Below, piece by piece: positions 1-7,254 of a stretch of 23,200 nucleotides of DNA. Under the pieces are notes generated by a model. The model was not told the DNA's origin, made no database searches, and was given only the letters and a program-made list of their open reading frames with translations. How positions within the stretch are numbered: position 1 is the first letter of the stretch; each line of letters begins with the position of its first letter. This stretch comes from Bacteroidota bacterium (GTDB taxonomy: Bacteria > Bacteroidota > Bacteroidia > Bacteroidales > JAKIYJ01). A program made the position numbers and the translations under genes. The stretch lies in the NCBI GenBank assembly GCA_022708585.1, contig JAKIYJ010000002.1:1-23200 (forward strand), in the 5' to 3' direction.

Positions 1-1
1 T

Positions 2-2299
2 ATATATATTCAAGATTTAAAAAATTTTAAGAAATACTTTAGCGATGCAACTACTTTTTCCAATCTGCCACAAAATCAACAATACCGCCCTATGTTTACT
101 CTTAGCGTTGCTATCGATTACTGGATGTCATGGAAATTTGCTCCCGGTTATAAACAAAAATCTGACTTTGACGCCGAATGGAAAATAAATCCTGACAAAT
201 CGTTCTGGTTTCATTTTACAAACTTTCTATGGTTTTTGATACAGTTAATATTAATGTATTTTGTTATTATTAAAATATTTAATAAAACATTTGCACATAA
301 ATGGAATCATTTAATGGCTTTGTTTGCAATTGCCTGGTATGGTTTGCATACAGCTAATGCAGAAACTATTAATTATATTTCTGCCCGTTCTGATTCTCTT
401 TCTACTTTTTGTGTTGTAGCCGCTTTTTATTTGTTTTTGTACTTCGATAAGGCAAAAAAATATTTTCTATATCTTATACCTGTTATTATTGGCTGTTTGT
501 TTAAGCCTACTGCTGTGATGTTTGCTCCTATACTTATGGTTTATCTTTTTCTATTCGATATAATGCCTATAATAGATAAGAAAAAATTGACCAATAAAAC
601 TAAAAAATCGAAATGGAAATTAAAAGATTCAGATAAACAAACACTCAAATCGGCAATAAAACATACATTGATATCATTTTTTGCAGTAATAATAATGTAT
701 ATTATAATAACGGTTATGACTCCCGGAACCTTTACTCCTGGGATTATTAAATTGTGGCAATATGTTGCAACCCAGCCTTTTGTTATGTTACATTATTTAA
801 AAACATTCTTTTTCCCCACTTTATTAAGTGCAGATACCGACTGGACTGCGGTTCAAAGTTTAAGTGATATACGGTTTATTATTGGTGTTGCCTTTGTGAT
901 TATTCTGCTCTATTTAGCTTATGTTACTTCTAAAAAATCTGAACTCAGGCCTGTTTCATTTGGGATTTTGTGGTTTTTTCTTGCCTTGTTACCTACTTCT
1001 GTTGTACCTCTTTCAGAGGTAATGAATGATCATCGCATTTTTTATCCTTATGTAGGACTAATAATTTCAGTAACATGGCTAATTTCATATCTGCTCATTA
1101 AATATGAAAAAATAATCAGACAAAAAAAACTTATTAAGGTAATAATTACTTTTACTGCTATTTTTATATTATCAGCAAATGCTTATGGTACATATCATAG
1201 ATGTGAAGTATGGGATAATGATGAATCATTATGGTACGATGTTACTGTTAAAAGTCCAAAAAATGGACGCGGATTGATGAATTACGGGCTTACTCAAATG
1301 CAAAAAGGGAATTATGACACGGCTTTACAATATTTTGAAAAGGCAAAACAATTTTCACCTTATTATCCTTATTTATATATAAATATAGGCATTTTAAAAA
1401 ATGCTATTGGGCATGTTGAAGAAGCGGAACAAAATTTTAAACTGGCTTTACAATATGGACCCGACTATTATGGATCTTATTACTATTATGCTCAGTTTTT
1501 ATATTCAAGAGGAAGAAATAAAGAAGCTATACCTTTGTTGAAACAGGCAATTAAGTTAAGTCCTGCGTGGATGGAAAGCCGTTATTTGCTTATGAATATT
1601 TATTCTTTTGAATATTTATGGGATGATTTGCGTCAACTCGCACAAGAAACTCTGCAAATTGCTCCCAATGATGCTGTTAGTTTATATTATCTCAATAATT
1701 CATATAATCGTAAAACTAAACTTGAAGAGGCTATTGAGAATGTAACAAAGCAACCAAATGCTGATAATTACCTTATTCTTGGCTTGCGTTATTATCAAGA
1801 ATATGAATTTGAAAAATGTATAGAAAATTCATATAAAGCCCTTGAATTTAAACCCGATTATGTTGAAGCATATAATAATATTTGTTCTGCATATAATAAT
1901 CTTGGCCAGTGGGATAAAGCTATTGAAGCAGGCGAAAAAGCATTGTCAATAAACCCTGATTTTTCTCTCGCTAAAACCAACCTCGAACTTGCTAAAAAAA
2001 TGAAATCACTTTCTGACATTTCATTGCAAAAACTTTCTTATGAAACGTGGTTCAATCTTAGTCTGATATATTATAATAATGGTTTCTTTTATTTATCTAT
2101 TAAAGCAGCTGAAAACGCATTAAAATTTAACCCACACTCTGCTGATGCATACAATAATATTTGCAGTGCTTACAATTCTATGGGAAAATGGGAAAATGGT
2201 ATTGAAGCTTGTAAAAAGGCACTTGAATTAAATCCCAATTTTAACCTGGCTAAAAACAATCTTGAATGGGCTAAAAAAAATATCTCACAAAAACATTAG
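2..2299 (+). CDS. TMTC-like multi-pass membrane protein with C-terminal TPR repeats (5' partial)
   Basis: The reading frame is open from the first bases of the window, with no stop before the internal ATG at 92. The codons just before that ATG read ...NQQYRP, matching the conserved Tyr-Arg-Pro segment of the homologous protein encoded at 16849-18651 (NFYRP). The true start is therefore outside the window. From the ATG at 92, residues 1 to about 370 are hydrophobic membrane segments with short loops, and residues from about 388 to the end are tetratricopeptide repeats (NYDTALQYFEKAKQFSP, EEAEQNFKLALQYGPDY, DKAIEAGEKALSINP). This architecture matches the bacterial relatives of TMTC proteins, which are GT-C-fold putative O-mannosyltransferases. 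The catalytic first loop lies upstream and is not visible. Two 61-residue TPR blocks near the C-terminus are a duplication. Glycosyltransferase activity is inferred from family resemblance only. Confidence 0.75.
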   Translation: MYIQDLKNFKKYFSDATTFSNLPQNQQYRPMFTLSVAIDYWMSWKFAPGYKQKSDFDAEWKINPDKSFWFHFTNFLWFLIQLILMYFVIIKIFNKTFAHKWNHLMALFAIAWYGLHTANAETINYISARSDSLSTFCVVAAFYLFLYFDKAKKYFLYLIPVIIGCLFKPTAVMFAPILMVYLFLFDIMPIIDKKKLTNKTKKSKWKLKDSDKQTLKSAIKHTLISFFAVIIMYIIITVMTPGTFTPGIIKLWQYVATQPFVMLHYLKTFFFPTLLSADTDWTAVQSLSDIRFIIGVAFVIILLYLAYVTSKKSELRPVSFGILWFFLALLPTSVVPLSEVMNDHRIFYPYVGLIISVTWLISYLLIKYEKIIRQKKLIKVIITFTAIFILSANAYGTYHRCEVWDNDESLWYDVTVKSPKNGRGLMNYGLTQMQKGNYDTALQYFEKAKQFSPYYPYLYINIGILKNAIGHVEEAEQNFKLALQYGPDYYGSYYYYAQFLYSRGRNKEAIPLLKQAIKLSPAWMESRYLLMNIYSFEYLWDDLRQLAQETLQIAPNDAVSLYYLNNSYNRKTKLEEAIENVTKQPNADNYLILGLRYYQEYEFEKCIENSYKALEFKPDYVEAYNNICSAYNNLGQWDKAIEAGEKALSINPDFSLAKTNLELAKKMKSLSDISLQKLSYETWFNLSLIYYNNGFFYLSIKAAENALKFNPHSADAYNNICSAYNSMGKWENGIEACKKALELNPNFNLAKNNLEWAKKNISQKH
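1817..2278 (+). repeat. Duplicated 61-residue TPR block inside the TMTC-like gene
   Basis: Two in-frame blocks of exactly 183 bases, at 1817-1999 and 2096-2278, encode near-parallel peptides. Both contain AYNNICSAYN followed by a GQW/GKW segment, then a helix ending in LAK-NLE-AKK. They are separated by 32 residues forming another TPR-like helix pair. Similarity at this level between neighbouring TPR units suggests relatively recent duplication within the gene. Confidence 0.7.
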
Positions 2300-2364
2300 T
2301 TTAATTTTGGAAAACTGACTCTACAAAAAATTTTTCTGCTATATTTATCAGAGTTCTAATATTT

Positions 2365-2784
2365 TTATTGATGAGGCGATTTAATAAAAGAACCGAGAGT
2401 TTGCAGAGAGAGAGATTCTTTTAATTCTTTGGTAAGATTGTTTACAATGTTTCCCATAATACATTTTTGAAAAGGGCAAACAGGACGGTTTAAAGGACAA
2501 ATTTCATTGTATATGATTTTCCCTTCCATACATTCATATATATCAAGTAGAGTAAGATTATATGCTGTTTTATTTAAAACGAAACCGCCAAGAGGGCCAC
2601 GAATTGAGTTAACAATATTATGTTTTACAAGAACCTGCATTACTTTTGAAAGATGATTTTTAGAAGCACCTGTTACTTCGGCAATTCTATTCACAGTTAT
2701 AGGTTTGTCTTCCGAAGCAATAATAACAACTGCATGTATGGCTATTGAAGAAGCTTCCGAAAGAGAAATAATTTTACCTTGCAT
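2365..2784 (-). CDS. Rrf2-family transcriptional regulator, possibly iron-sulfur
   Basis: The 139-residue protein has the Rrf2 layout: an N-terminal winged helix-turn-helix (about residues 8-70, including VNRIAEVTGASKNHLSKVMQ and the wing GPLGGFVL), a linker helix, and a cysteine-bearing segment. Cysteines lie at residues 85, 96, 103 and 108; the last three are spaced C-x6-C-x4-C. In IscR/NsrR-type members three cysteines in this segment bind a [2Fe-2S] cluster, so a redox or nitric-oxide sensing role is plausible but not shown. The gene starts 6 bp after the stop of the yebC-family gene on the same strand, so the two are probably co-transcribed. The target genes are unknown. Confidence 0.85.
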   Translation of the reverse strand: MQGKIISLSEASSIAIHAVVIIASEDKPITVNRIAEVTGASKNHLSKVMQVLVKHNIVNSIRGPLGGFVLNKTAYNLTLLDIYECMEGKIIYNEICPLNRPVCPFQKCIMGNIVNNLTKELKESLSLQTLGSFIKSPHQ

Positions 2785-2790
2785 TTATTA

Positions 2791-3546
2791 TTAATGTTGC
2801 TCTTGCATATATTCCATAATCTCATCAGTGATTTCAAGATTATGATAAACATTTTGAACATCATCGTCTTCTTCAAAAATCTCAACTAATTTCAAAACTT
2901 TAAGAGCTGATTCTTTATCCAGTGTAACTTTTTCTTTTGCAATACGCTGTAAACTTGCACTTTCGGGTTCAATTTTCATTTCTTCAAGTTTCTTCATCAT
3001 AGACCCGAAATATTCCATTTCAGTGATAACAGTACAAATATTATCTTCAAAAATAATATCTTCTGCACCTGCATCAATTATGTCCATTTCAAATTCTTCC
3101 CTGTTTTTAATATTATCTTCTGGTATAATAAAAACACCCTTGCGTTCAAACAAAAAACCTAAAGACCCTTTGGTACCAAGACTACCACCATTTTTATTAA
3201 AATATACTCTTATATTGGAAACCGTTCTCTGAATATTGTCGGTAGTGCATTCTATAAAAAGTGCAATACCATGAGGAGCATAGCCTTCATAGGTAACCTC
3301 AGTAAAGTTTGCAGCATCTTTCTCACTGGCTTTATTAATAGCACGAGTAATGTTATCCTTAGGCATATTAGCCCCTTTCGCATTAGCAATAGCAAGCCTG
3401 AGTGCAGGATTCCCATCAGGATCGGGACCTCCTTCCCTCACCGCTATTGATATCTCCTTAATAATCCTTGAAAAAATTTTTGAGCGCTTAGCATCAAGAG
3501 CCCCTTTTTTCCTTTTAATGGTTGACCATTTGTTATGTCCTGACAT
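2791..3546 (-). CDS. yebC: YebC/PmpR-family regulatory or translation-associated protein
   Basis: The 251-residue protein begins MSGHNKWSTIKRKKGALDAK and continues with the IFSRIIKEI and GGPDPDGNPALRLAIANAKGANMPKDNI signatures of the YebC/PmpR/TACO1 family, at the usual length (about 240-250). Family members have been described as DNA-binding regulators and, more recently, as factors that help ribosomes through difficult stretches; this sequence cannot decide between the two. It is the first gene of a two-gene minus-strand unit with the Rrf2 regulator. It is divergent from the outer-membrane protein gene across a 313-bp intergenic region. A TANNTTTG-type box lies on the minus strand at 3624-3631, but no good -33 partner is seen. 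Confidence 0.95.
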   Translation of the reverse strand: MSGHNKWSTIKRKKGALDAKRSKIFSRIIKEISIAVREGGPDPDGNPALRLAIANAKGANMPKDNITRAINKASEKDAANFTEVTYEGYAPHGIALFIECTTDNIQRTVSNIRVYFNKNGGSLGTKGSLGFLFERKGVFIIPEDNIKNREEFEMDIIDAGAEDIIFEDNICTVITEMEYFGSMMKKLEEMKIEPESASLQRIAKEKVTLDKESALKVLKLVEIFEEDDDVQNVYHNLEITDEIMEYMQEQH

Positions 3547-3859
3547 AAAATTTAGTTTAAAATTAATGTTTTTAAATCTTTTGTTGTTTTTAAAAAATAA
3601 CGCTTAATTAATTTATCTGTTGACAAAAATAAATAAAGTTTTTACTATATTAATTGTAAAATTATAAAAAATTATGTATACTTATTAAACAGTTCCTGTT
3701 TTCAAAAAAAAAATAATTTTGCAAAATTCCCGTTAACTACTAATAATGGTTTTTACTTGCACTCAATTTGTATTTGTACTGAAAAAAATAATAAATACGG
3801 TTTTTATGAGTTGCATATATAATATATTTATTTTTGTTGATTGAACATAATATTATGTA
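3547..3859. other. Intergenic region between divergent yebC-family and outer-membrane protein genes
   Basis: This 313-bp AT-rich stretch holds no convincing gene or RNA. It must carry the promoters of both divergent genes. TANNTTTG-type boxes are seen on the plus strand at 3714-3721 (TAATTTTG) and 3829-3836 (TATTTTTG), and on the minus strand at 3624-3631. None has an ideally spaced TTTG partner. No strong inverted repeat was found. Confidence 0.5.
3811..3836 (+). promoter_or_regulatory. Candidate promoter of the outer-membrane protein gene
   Basis: A TTG at 3811-3813 and a TATTTTTG at 3829-3836 resemble the Bacteroidota -33 (TTTG/TTG) and -7 (TANNTTTG) elements. The 15-bp spacer is shorter than the usual 17-23 bp. 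Transcription would begin about 15-20 bases before the TTG start codon at 3860. The alternative -7 box at 3714 would give a longer leader. Confidence 0.3.
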
Positions 3860-6727
3860 TTGTCTAAAACAAATCAAGCATTGAGAAATACTTTAAAAAT
3901 AGGGATTTCGTTAATATTTTTGTTGTTATTATTTAAGATAAATGCTCAAAATGTAAGTGTCTCGGGTAAAATTATTGATAAAAAAGACAATATCCCTTTA
4001 CCAGGTGCTGCTGTGGTATTGATAAATCAAAATGATACTACTAAAATGTACGGTGCTGTTACACAACTTGATGGTTCCTATAAAATCTCAATACCCGTGA
4101 ATAATAAATACAAATTAAAAGTTTCATTTTTAAGTTATAAAACCTACGAACAGGAGATTAACGTTAAAAAGTCGAATATTATAATGCCTGAAATCAATCT
4201 TGAAGAAGATATTCTTCTATTACAGGATGTAACAGTTGAAAGTACCCAGATACGTGCTATACAAAAAGAAGATACTGTTGAATTTAATGCTTCTGCTTTC
4301 AAAACAAATCCAAATGCTACTGCGGAAGATTTAGTTAAAAAGATGCCAGGAGTTACTTCCGATGGTTCAACTATTAAAGTGCATGGAGAAGAAGTCCAGA
4401 AGGTTCTTGTTGATGGAAAAAACTTCTTTGGCGATGATCCTGCCGCTACCCTTAAAAATTTACCTGCTGACATAATTGAAAAAATTCAGGTGTTCGACAA
4501 ACAAAGTGAACAGGCACAGTTTACTGGATTTAGTGATGGAGAGGAACAAAAATCTATCAATATTATCACAAAAGAAAATAGAAACAGAGGGCAATTTGGA
4601 AATATTTATGCAGGATATGGTAATGATAGCAGGTACAATGCAGGTTTTACAATAAATCATTTTGATGGAGGAAGACGTTTGTCTTTAATAGGTATGACTA
4701 ATAACGTAGACCAGCAAAATTTCAATATCTCCGATATTATGAGCCTTATGAGTAATTCCGGGACTGGTGGTCGTGGCGGCAGGGGAAGACACGGGGGGGG
4801 CATTTACGACTTCTTTTCTGATAATCAAAGAGGGAATACTGTTGTTAATGCTATTGGTATCAATTATGTTGATGACTGGGGCAAAAAAATAAATGTTACA
4901 GGAAGTTATTTCTTTAACAAAACTGATAATACTGATAGTTCAAGTAGTATTAGAAATTATTTCTCAGAAGATAAAATGATTTATCAGGAAAATAATTTAT
5001 CAAATTTAAATAATATAAATCACAAGTTTAATTTTAGATTTGAATATAAAATTGATTCATTAAATACCTTAATGATAATACCACGTTTAACCGTACAGGA
5101 CAACAGCAGCAACAGTGATTTGACTAATTTCACTAAATTGCCCATAGAAAACAATCTGTTAAGCAAAACTTTTACTCAAAATACATCCGATAATTCGGCT
5201 TATAATTTTAGAAATGATATACTTTATATGCACCGTTTTAAAAAGATTGGCAGAGCCTTTACTATAAATATCACTGCACAAATTAATGAACGAAAAGGTG
5301 ATGGAAATTATAAATCAGACACTTCTTTATATAATACAATTGTTACAGAAAATATAATTAATCAAAAATATACAAATAAAAGCAATGGGAATTCACTATC
5401 AAGTCGTATTACTTATGTTGAACCATTAAACGACAATCTTCAATTACAGTTAAATTATAGACCATCATATAATATAAATGATGCCAATAAAGAAACTTAT
5501 AATAATTCACAAAATGAAAGTATATTTGATACTACTTTATCAAATAAATACGAAAATACTTATATTACTCAAAGGGGTGGCATTGATTTAAAATTTTCAA
5601 ATAAGAAATTAAATTTTAATATCGGAACTGATTTTCAGCATTATGAATTAAACGGTGAACAAACTTTCCCGTCTTCTACTTCTATTTCAAAATCATACAA
5701 CAATATATTGCCATCTATAAGATTAAATTACAAATTCAGTAAAACAAAAAACCTTCGTATTATATACCATTCTGAACTTAAAGTTCCAAGTATATCGCAA
5801 CTCCAAAATGTCATTGATGTTTCCAATCCTCTACTTGTGAAAACAGGCAATATGAATTTATTACCATCTTATGAAAACAGCCTTATGGTACGAATGGGAC
5901 TGACGAATCCCGATAATGCCCAAAGTTTATTTATATTTATGAGAGGTTCATACTCTGATAATTATATTACTAATGCTACCTATATGCTTACTAATGATAC
6001 TTTAATACAAAATTATCCTGTTAACAAAGGCAGTCAGCTGAGTATGCCAGTTAATCTTGATGATTATTATGATATAAGAAGTTTTGGCGTTTATAGTTTC
6101 CCAGTTAATAAAATTAAAAGTAATTTAAACTTTAATTTTGGCTATTCCTATTCTCATACTCCTGCTTTGATAAATAACAATGTAAATTATTCCAATAATA
6201 ATTCTTTTAATGGTGGATTTGCTATAACAAGCAACATTAGTGAATATACCGACTTTACAGTATCATATAATGGAAATTATAATACAGTACGTAATACTAA
6301 TAATAAAACATCGAACAGTGAATATTTTAATCATAATGTTTCAACAAAAGCCAATTTCATTTTGTTTAAAAGGCTTGTATTAAATACAGATATTAGTTAT
6401 ATTGCTTATTCTGGTTTATCTGATGCTTATAATCAGGATTATTTTCTATGGAATGGATATATAGGTTTTAAATTTTTAAAAGATAAATCGCTTGAAGCAA
6501 AGTTTTCGGTTTATGATATTCTTAATCAGAACAAAAGTATAAGTCGCAACGTAACTGAAACTTATACAGAAGACAGTTACACACGTATTTTAAGGCGTTA
6601 TGCACTGTTTACAATAACGTATACTATTAAAAGATTTAATAATGGGCAATTACCTGCTGACAACAGTTTTGGGAACAACCCTCCGCGTCCGGGATTTGGT
6701 CCGCCACCAGGTCAGGGGCACAGATAG
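3860..6727 (+). CDS. Outer-membrane beta-barrel protein (TonB-dependent-receptor-like, carboxypeptidase-regulatory domain)
   Basis: The 955-residue product starts with a signal peptide (residues 1-30, hydrophobic core LIFLLLLF, ending NAQ). A carboxypeptidase-regulatory-like domain follows (about 32-115, VSGKIIDKKDNIPLPGAAV, DGSYKISIP). A plug-like domain comes next (about 120-235, DLVKKMPGV, VLVDGKNFFGDDPAATL, INIITKENR), then a long Asn/Ser/Tyr-rich beta-barrel region of the outer-membrane-protein beta-barrel family. The tail is Pro/Gly-rich (NNPPRPGFGPPPG) instead of ending in an aromatic barrel strand. No ATG precedes the signal peptide in frame, so TTG at 3860 is the likely start; an in-frame stop lies at 3848. 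An ATG at 3855 is in another frame and stops after nine codons. No SusD-like partner lies next to it, so a SusC/D glycan importer is unlikely; the substrate is unknown. Residues about 303-314 are Gly/Arg-rich and contain an 8-G tract. Confidence 0.9.
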   Translation: MSKTNQALRNTLKIGISLIFLLLLFKINAQNVSVSGKIIDKKDNIPLPGAAVVLINQNDTTKMYGAVTQLDGSYKISIPVNNKYKLKVSFLSYKTYEQEINVKKSNIIMPEINLEEDILLLQDVTVESTQIRAIQKEDTVEFNASAFKTNPNATAEDLVKKMPGVTSDGSTIKVHGEEVQKVLVDGKNFFGDDPAATLKNLPADIIEKIQVFDKQSEQAQFTGFSDGEEQKSINIITKENRNRGQFGNIYAGYGNDSRYNAGFTINHFDGGRRLSLIGMTNNVDQQNFNISDIMSLMSNSGTGGRGGRGRHGGGIYDFFSDNQRGNTVVNAIGINYVDDWGKKINVTGSYFFNKTDNTDSSSSIRNYFSEDKMIYQENNLSNLNNINHKFNFRFEYKIDSLNTLMIIPRLTVQDNSSNSDLTNFTKLPIENNLLSKTFTQNTSDNSAYNFRNDILYMHRFKKIGRAFTINITAQINERKGDGNYKSDTSLYNTIVTENIINQKYTNKSNGNSLSSRITYVEPLNDNLQLQLNYRPSYNINDANKETYNNSQNESIFDTTLSNKYENTYITQRGGIDLKFSNKKLNFNIGTDFQHYELNGEQTFPSSTSISKSYNNILPSIRLNYKFSKTKNLRIIYHSELKVPSISQLQNVIDVSNPLLVKTGNMNLLPSYENSLMVRMGLTNPDNAQSLFIFMRGSYSDNYITNATYMLTNDTLIQNYPVNKGSQLSMPVNLDDYYDIRSFGVYSFPVNKIKSNLNFNFGYSYSHTPALINNNVNYSNNNSFNGGFAITSNISEYTDFTVSYNGNYNTVRNTNNKTSNSEYFNHNVSTKANFILFKRLVLNTDISYIAYSGLSDAYNQDYFLWNGYIGFKFLKDKSLEAKFSVYDILNQNKSISRNVTETYTEDSYTRILRRYALFTITYTIKRFNNGQLPADNSFGNNPPRPGFGPPPGQGHR
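4793..4800 (+). repeat. Eight-G homopolymer inside the outer-membrane protein gene
   Basis: A run of eight G lies in frame (His-Gly-Gly-Gly at residues 311-314) in an otherwise AT-rich gene. Gain or loss of one G would frameshift the protein before the barrel. Such tracts are classic sites of slipped-strand phase variation. Confidence 0.85.
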
Positions 6728-6834
6728 AACAAGATTTACAATTTAGTCGGTTAAACACAATGTGAGATGTATAAGTTGATAAAAAATAAGGCTCTATTTT
6801 AAAATAATGTTGTTAAAAAAAAATTGTCACCTTC

Positions 6835-6859
6835 TCGTCCTCGTTTGTAACGAGGACGA
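6835..6859. repeat. Perfect 11-bp-stem hairpin, REP-like
   Basis: TCGTCCTCGTT and AACGAGGACGA are perfect reverse complements separated by TGT. This is a GC-rich stem in an AT-rich surrounding, close inside the left end of the MITE-like element. It resembles the short palindromes mobilised by REP-associated tyrosine transposases, and a decayed transposase of that type is found at 22354-22698. No T-run follows on the plus strand. On the minus strand a T-run follows after about 11 bases, so a terminator role is possible. Confidence 0.65.
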
Positions 6860-6989
6860 AAGATTGCAAAGTGTTTTAAAGGTTTGTATAAATTTCATTA
6901 TTATAAATAGTTAATTTCATTCTAATTAAATTTATCTATATTTTTAATTAATTTATCTACTAAATTGATTATTTTATCAAAATAATTAT

Positions 6990-7024
6990 GCACTTTTCTT
7001 TGTCTACCATACAAAGAAAAGTGC
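6990..7024. repeat. Perfect 14-bp-stem hairpin (CACTTTTCTTTGT type)
   Basis: GCACTTTTCTTTGT at 6990-7003 and its exact reverse complement at 7011-7024 flank the 7-base loop CTACCAT. It lies in the middle of the MITE-like element and is followed by an AGAAAA-rich stretch and then by the larger hairpin starting at 7039. Confidence 0.75.
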
Positions 7025-7038
7025 GAAAAGAAAAATCA

Positions 7039-7105
7039 CCGCTGTGGAAATGATTTGATGCCCAACCCTGCTTGCTTGTTTTATAACAAATCATTTCCAA
7101 GGCGG
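7039..7105. repeat. Large imperfect hairpin with 19-base arms
   Basis: The arm at 7039-7057 pairs with the arm at 7087-7105 at 17 Watson-Crick positions plus one G-T wobble and one mismatch. The core is an uninterrupted run of 13 pairs built on GGAAATGATTTG. The 29-base loop (7058-7086) holds the C-rich segment ATGCCCAACCCTGC. It belongs to the same non-coding element as the neighbouring hairpins. Confidence 0.7.
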
Positions 7106-7254
7106 ATTTAAAAACACATTATAGCATTTGTGTTATAATAGTCAAATATAGCAGTATATTAAAATTTTGATAATTATGATTTTAACTGTTTTTATTGCAA
7201 CATCTTTATTGAATAGAGCCAAGTAAAACATCAGGTAATGTTTTCGAGTAAAAT

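Larger units (their letters stand above)
6790..7220. mobile_element. MITE-like element with 32-bp imperfect terminal inverted repeats
   Basis: The left end begins GGCTCTATT at 6790. The right end, read on the minus strand from 7220, begins with the same GGCTCTATT. Aligned without gaps over 32 bases the two ends match at 24 positions, including the first 9 and an ATGTTG block at positions 18-23. The element is 431 bp and has no transposase frame, so it would need an enzyme in trans. No clear target-site duplication is visible: the flanks are both A-rich (AAAAATAA left, AAGTAAAA right) and match only partly. The IS family is not assigned. Confidence 0.6.
6728..7254. other. Gene-free 527-bp region holding a MITE-like element
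   Basis: No plausible coding frame is present. Between the stop of the outer-membrane gene and the stop of the MORN gene lie a pair of terminal inverted repeats (6790-6821 and 7189-7220), three hairpins between them, and a 7-bp hairpin just outside (arms 7225-7231 and 7238-7244). The two flanking genes converge here, so terminators are expected, but no hairpin is directly followed by a long T-run in the appropriate direction. Confidence 0.7.

Noticed and set aside
3860..6727. SusC-type glycan importer
   Set aside because: There is no SusD-like lipoprotein gene beside it, and the plug and barrel resemble the general outer-membrane beta-barrel family.
6790..6798. Assignment of the terminal repeats to the ISL3 family because of the GGCTCT start
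   Set aside because: The resemblance is limited to the first few bases and cannot be tested here, so no family is claimed.
6782..7228. 8-bp target-site duplication around the MITE-like element
   Set aside because: The flanking octamers match at only 5 of 8 A-rich positions, no better than expected by composition.
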